From Clostridia bacterium (lineage in GTDB: Bacteria > Bacillota > Clostridia > UMGS1883), in contig JAFSBF010000117.1 in NCBI GenBank assembly GCA_017441965.1, positions 1 to 8,613 of the forward strand: a DNA stretch of 8,613 nt. The letters are read 5' to 3'. Positions 5,782 through 8,613 of this stretch are shown here, piece after piece. The notes under the pieces were generated by a model. That model saw only the letters and a program-made list of their open reading frames with translations. It was not told the origin of the DNA and made no database searches. Within the stretch, counting starts at the first letter, position 1, and each line of letters begins with the position of its first letter. The position numbers were made by a program, and so were the translations under genes.

Positions 5782-7755
5782 ATGAAAAAAATTTTTGCTT
5801 TCCTTCTTTGCACAGTGATGATGCTTTCATCCGTTCTTTGTGCAAGTGCAACAGGTGTAGTTGTTGATGGTGTGGGTGTAGCCTTTAACGATAATTCAGG
5901 CTATCCGTTTATCGACGCAAACAGTCGCACACTCGTACCGCTCAGGGCTTCTATGGAGGCACTTGGTGCAACAGTTTCCTGGGATGGTGAAACGCAGAGC
6001 GCTATTGTAAAAAAAGGCCCGACAACGGTTGTATGTAAAATCGGTGAGGCGTGCATTTACCGTAACGGAACGAAAATTCCAAACGATGCATCCGCACAGA
6101 TAATAAATTCACGTACATATCTTCCCATCAGGGCAGTTGCCGAAGCACTTGATGCATCTGTAGGCTGGGACGGCAACGTAGTTATAACAACGGGCAGTGC
6201 AGGAAACCTTATCCACTCTATAGAAAACAGTGGCTCACACGTGTCAAATCTGTGGAAGAGATGGGAGGAAGCACTTGCCGCAAAAAACAGCGGTAATTAT
6301 CAGGGCGCAATAGACCTGATTAAGGCTCTTGCTCCTGACTTTATAGCAAAAAATGACGGTAATTCACGTGCAATGCTTTACAAGCATCTTGGCGAATGCT
6401 ACAGTGCACTTGGAATGAATGCAGAGGCATCTGTCTGCTTTAAGCGTGAGGCGGACTTCTGGACATCTGTTTCAAAGCGTGAAGAAACCATTGATGCAAC
6501 AAGAAGAAGCACCCTTATTAATTCATCAGTGCAGATGTACGCAAAAACACATAACGATGCATATAAATCACGCCAAAATTTCGGTAAAAAGTATGAGCCG
6601 AAAAACGGTCTTTACATAGGCGCCTATGCAGAGGGTGACAGAGCTGTACACGATCCGTCATCAATGGCAAAATTTTATATGAATGAATTTCCAAACCTTG
6701 TTGGAAAGGATATGTCGACATATCTTCTGTATATGCCCTCTACCACTCCCCTTTCCAATTATCAGAGCCATATCGACGTTGCAAAGCAGAAGAATAAAAT
6801 AATTCAGCTTGCAATTGAGCCGGTTAATTTCTTTCAAATTCAGGAAAATGACCCCACTTACATAAAGCTTGCGCAGGATATGGAAAAAAGCGGTGCAAAA
6901 TTTTTCCTGCGTTTTGCAAGTGAAATGAACGACACCTCCTGTCCGTGGTACACTACTGACTATAATCTTTATATCAGCAAGTTCCGTATAGTGGCAGATA
7001 TTTTCCATAAGTACGCTCCATCAGTACCTGTGGTATGGTCGCCCAACTTCTATCCTGCCGATAATATTGCAAGCTACTATCCGGGTGATGCGTATGTGGA
7101 TTATGTGGGAATTTCCTCCTATATGAACCATCAGCCTGAAACAGACCCCCTCGGTCAGAATGTTGACCGTAACCGCTGGAGCGAGCAGCTTGACACAATA
7201 TGCTCACTTTACGCACATAAAAAGCCTATCATCGTTTCAGAGGGTGGCGCATCCTATATGGATTACAACACGTGGGCGGATATAACTCCTTTCTCGTCAA
7301 ATCAGCTTTATGACTTTTTGACGTATCTGCCGATTAAGTATCCGTCTGTAAAGGCATTTTATCTCTTTGACAATGACAGAGAGCGTTACAAATTCTCCCT
7401 TTCAAATAATTCGCAGTATCTTAATGCTTTCAAAAATGGTATACAGAGCGAGCAGTATCTTCCCTCCTTTAACGAAAACGCAAACCTTCCCCAGTATTAC
7501 GAGCTTGGAACAAATGTAGCGGTAGAGGCTACGCAGACTGAAATCTGCTCATTTATAAAAACACCTGCAAATGACATAAGCTATGTTGTATACAGCATCT
7601 ACGGCACAGACATTGCAACGTCATATGCAATTCCGTACAGTGTAAATGTTGACTTCTCCCCCTATAAGGGCACAACAGTTCCCCTTACAGCAAAGGCATT
7701 TGACTCAAGCGGTAAAAAAGTAGCAGAGAAAACGTATTATTTAAAAGTTAATTAA
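5782..7755 (+). CDS. Secreted multidomain protein: copper-amine-oxidase-like stalk domain, helical repeat, GH26-like glycosidase domain, C-terminal Ig-like domain
   Basis: This 657-residue exported protein begins with a signal peptide (1-24, MKKIFAFLL...ASA). Residues about 25-137 are two halves of a copper amine oxidase N-terminal-type stalk domain (SRTLVPLRASMEALGA-VSWDG and SRTYLPIRAVAEALDA-VGWDG), which is usually non-catalytic in clostridial surface proteins. Residues about 155-245 are helical with TPR-like pairs (LGECYSALGMNAEASVCFKR). Residues about 275-555 resemble glycoside hydrolase family 26 (beta-mannanase type). FLRFASEMN places the acid/base at E381. VVWSPNFYP and YYPGDAYVDYVGISSY are characteristic strands. 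KPIIVSEGGAS places the nucleophile at E487. The two glutamates are 106 residues apart, as in this family. The residue before E381 is Ser where characterised mannanases have His. Residues about 570-657 look like a bacterial Ig-like beta sandwich. No SLH, LPXTG or transmembrane anchor is seen, so it is either released or held by the stalk domain. Substrate cannot be told. Last gene of the operon. Confidence 0.8.
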   Translation: MKKIFAFLLCTVMMLSSVLCASATGVVVDGVGVAFNDNSGYPFIDANSRTLVPLRASMEALGATVSWDGETQSAIVKKGPTTVVCKIGEACIYRNGTKIPNDASAQIINSRTYLPIRAVAEALDASVGWDGNVVITTGSAGNLIHSIENSGSHVSNLWKRWEEALAAKNSGNYQGAIDLIKALAPDFIAKNDGNSRAMLYKHLGECYSALGMNAEASVCFKREADFWTSVSKREETIDATRRSTLINSSVQMYAKTHNDAYKSRQNFGKKYEPKNGLYIGAYAEGDRAVHDPSSMAKFYMNEFPNLVGKDMSTYLLYMPSTTPLSNYQSHIDVAKQKNKIIQLAIEPVNFFQIQENDPTYIKLAQDMEKSGAKFFLRFASEMNDTSCPWYTTDYNLYISKFRIVADIFHKYAPSVPVVWSPNFYPADNIASYYPGDAYVDYVGISSYMNHQPETDPLGQNVDRNRWSEQLDTICSLYAHKKPIIVSEGGASYMDYNTWADITPFSSNQLYDFLTYLPIKYPSVKAFYLFDNDRERYKFSLSNNSQYLNAFKNGIQSEQYLPSFNENANLPQYYELGTNVAVEATQTEICSFIKTPANDISYVVYSIYGTDIATSYAIPYSVNVDFSPYKGTTVPLTAKAFDSSGKKVAEKTYYLKVN

Positions 7756-7760
7756 TCTAC

Positions 7761-7796
7761 AAAAGAGGATGTAAAAATCATTTTACATCCTCTTTT
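7761..7796. terminator. Bidirectional rho-independent terminator
   Basis: This is a perfect inverted repeat with two 16-bp arms (7761-7776 and 7781-7796) around an ATCA loop. Each arm ends in a run of T on its own transcript strand, since the arms begin with AAAA and end with TTTT. It starts 5 nt after the stop of the GH26-like gene and ends 1 nt before the stop of the convergent radical SAM gene, so it can end transcription from both sides. Confidence 0.88.
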
Positions 7797-7797
7797 C

Positions 7798-8613
7798 CTA
7801 TGCATTAAAAGCTCTTGTTATATCTACAAGTTCCCCGCTTTTTACCACATACATATACACTCCGCCAAAAAGCTCTTCAAACCGCAGATTTTTATATATT
7901 TTACGTGGTGCCTCGCCTGAAAATTCAGGAAGGTATTTTTTTATATTTTCCTCATTCTTTAAAAATTCAAAGCACCTTTCTTTAAAATGAGTTTCATTTT
8001 CATACGGCATTTTTGCCTTGCGGTTTGTCAGGCGGTCAGCCTTAACAGTATCCTTAAAGCCGTCATAGTCAAAAATATCCGAAAGCACCTCATAACGCAT
8101 TTCAAGTGAAATTGATTTTTCAAAAAGTGCGTTTTCATCATAATGACCATAAATTTTTTCGAAGACTTCAAACGGTGATGAAGTGTTCTTGAAAAGGAAC
8201 TCCATACTCCTTATAAAATCACCGCTGTTGTAATATTTATCAAGTAAGTCCTCTATGAATTTAAGTTTTATAAGCTCGTCAAAGGACATAAAATCGTTTT
8301 CCATAACCTCATAGGGTGCAGATGATTTGAATTTATAGCCGAATTTCTCCGCCTCTTCCCTTATTCGGGAGCCTTTGAGGAGCTTTAAAAATCCAAGCTG
8401 AAGCACATCGGGGCAGAGGGAAATAACATCGTCAAATGACTTTTTAAAGCTCTCATACCCTTCATAGGGAAGTCCTGCAATAAGGTCAAGATGAATATGC
8501 ACATTTTTTAAGTCTATAAGCTTTTTCACTGTATTTCTCAGCTTTTCAAATTCAATTTTTCGTCCTATACCCTTTATTGTCTTCTCATTTGTTGACTGTA
8601 CCCCTATTTCAAA
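7798..8613 (-). CDS. B12-binding-type radical SAM protein, C-terminal part (DUF4080), N-terminus beyond the window
   Basis: The frame runs open from the right edge to the TAG at 7798, giving 271 residues. The true start lies outside; the GTG at 8529 is internal because coding sequence continues upstream. Visible residues 1-60 are the end of a radical SAM barrel: EIGVQSTNEKT (2-12) and HLDLIAGLPYEG (41-52), typical of the radical SAM/cobalamin group. The rest matches the DUF4080-type C-terminal region: QLGFLKLLKGSRIREEA, then LDKYYNSGDF, SPFEVFEKI and a charged tail. Such proteins normally carry an N-terminal B12-binding domain and a CX3CX2C cluster for the 4Fe-4S centre; neither can be seen here because they would lie beyond the edge. 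The substrate is not known. The gene converges on the GH26-like gene and shares its terminator. Confidence 0.85.
   Translation of the reverse strand, partial: FEIGVQSTNEKTIKGIGRKIEFEKLRNTVKKLIDLKNVHIHLDLIAGLPYEGYESFKKSFDDVISLCPDVLQLGFLKLLKGSRIREEAEKFGYKFKSSAPYEVMENDFMSFDELIKLKFIEDLLDKYYNSGDFIRSMEFLFKNTSSPFEVFEKIYGHYDENALFEKSISLEMRYEVLSDIFDYDGFKDTVKADRLTNRKAKMPYENETHFKERCFEFLKNEENIKKYLPEFSGEAPRKIYKNLRFEELFGGVYMYVVKSGELVDITRAFNA

Noticed and set aside
8521..8529. GTG at 8529 as the real start of the radical SAM gene
   Set aside because: The same frame continues upstream to the window edge with conserved radical SAM sequence (EIGVQSTNEKT), so this codon is internal.

Overview
The window looks like a piece of a low-to-moderate-GC, anaerobic Gram-positive chromosome, most likely class Clostridia (gut Oscillospiraceae/Ruminococcaceae-like). 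This is inferred from three things: AGGAGG-type ribosome binding sites before most genes; surface proteins built from S-layer homology and copper-amine-oxidase-type stalk domains; and a ClpE-type Clp ATPase, an 8-oxoguanine glycosylase, YqeG and a DUF4080-type B12/radical SAM protein. No species can be named from the sequence alone. I see no RNA genes, insertion sequences, CRISPR arrays or phage genes.

Layout. (1) 1-1056, minus strand: an exported S-layer homology protein whose C-terminus lies beyond the left edge. (2) 1057-1282: a divergent regulatory region with a good sigma-A-like promoter facing each way and an A/T-rich imperfect palindrome between them. (3) 1283-7755, plus strand: five tightly packed genes that read as one operon. 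They are a ClpE-like zinc-finger AAA+ unfoldase, a decayed isopropylmalate-dehydrogenase-like protein, an Ogg-type DNA glycosylase, a YqeG-type HAD phosphatase, and a secreted stalk/helical/GH26-like/Ig-like protein. The first four junctions are an 8-nt overlap, a 1-nt gap, an 8-nt overlap and a 14-nt gap. (4) 7761-7796: a perfect 16-bp inverted repeat that can terminate transcription from both sides. (5) 7798-8613, minus strand: the C-terminal part of a cobalamin-type radical SAM protein, cut by the right edge.

How the genes may work together: ClpE (protein quality control with ClpP) and Ogg (repair of oxidised guanine) share a stress-repair theme. YqeG is usually a housekeeping gene and the last gene encodes a surface or secreted glycosidase-like protein, so the operon is functionally mixed. 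The most unusual gene is 3528-4460: by eye it keeps the fold landmarks of the isocitrate/isopropylmalate dehydrogenase family but has lost most catalytic residues. It is translationally coupled to the ClpE gene and may be a pseudoenzyme with a new role.
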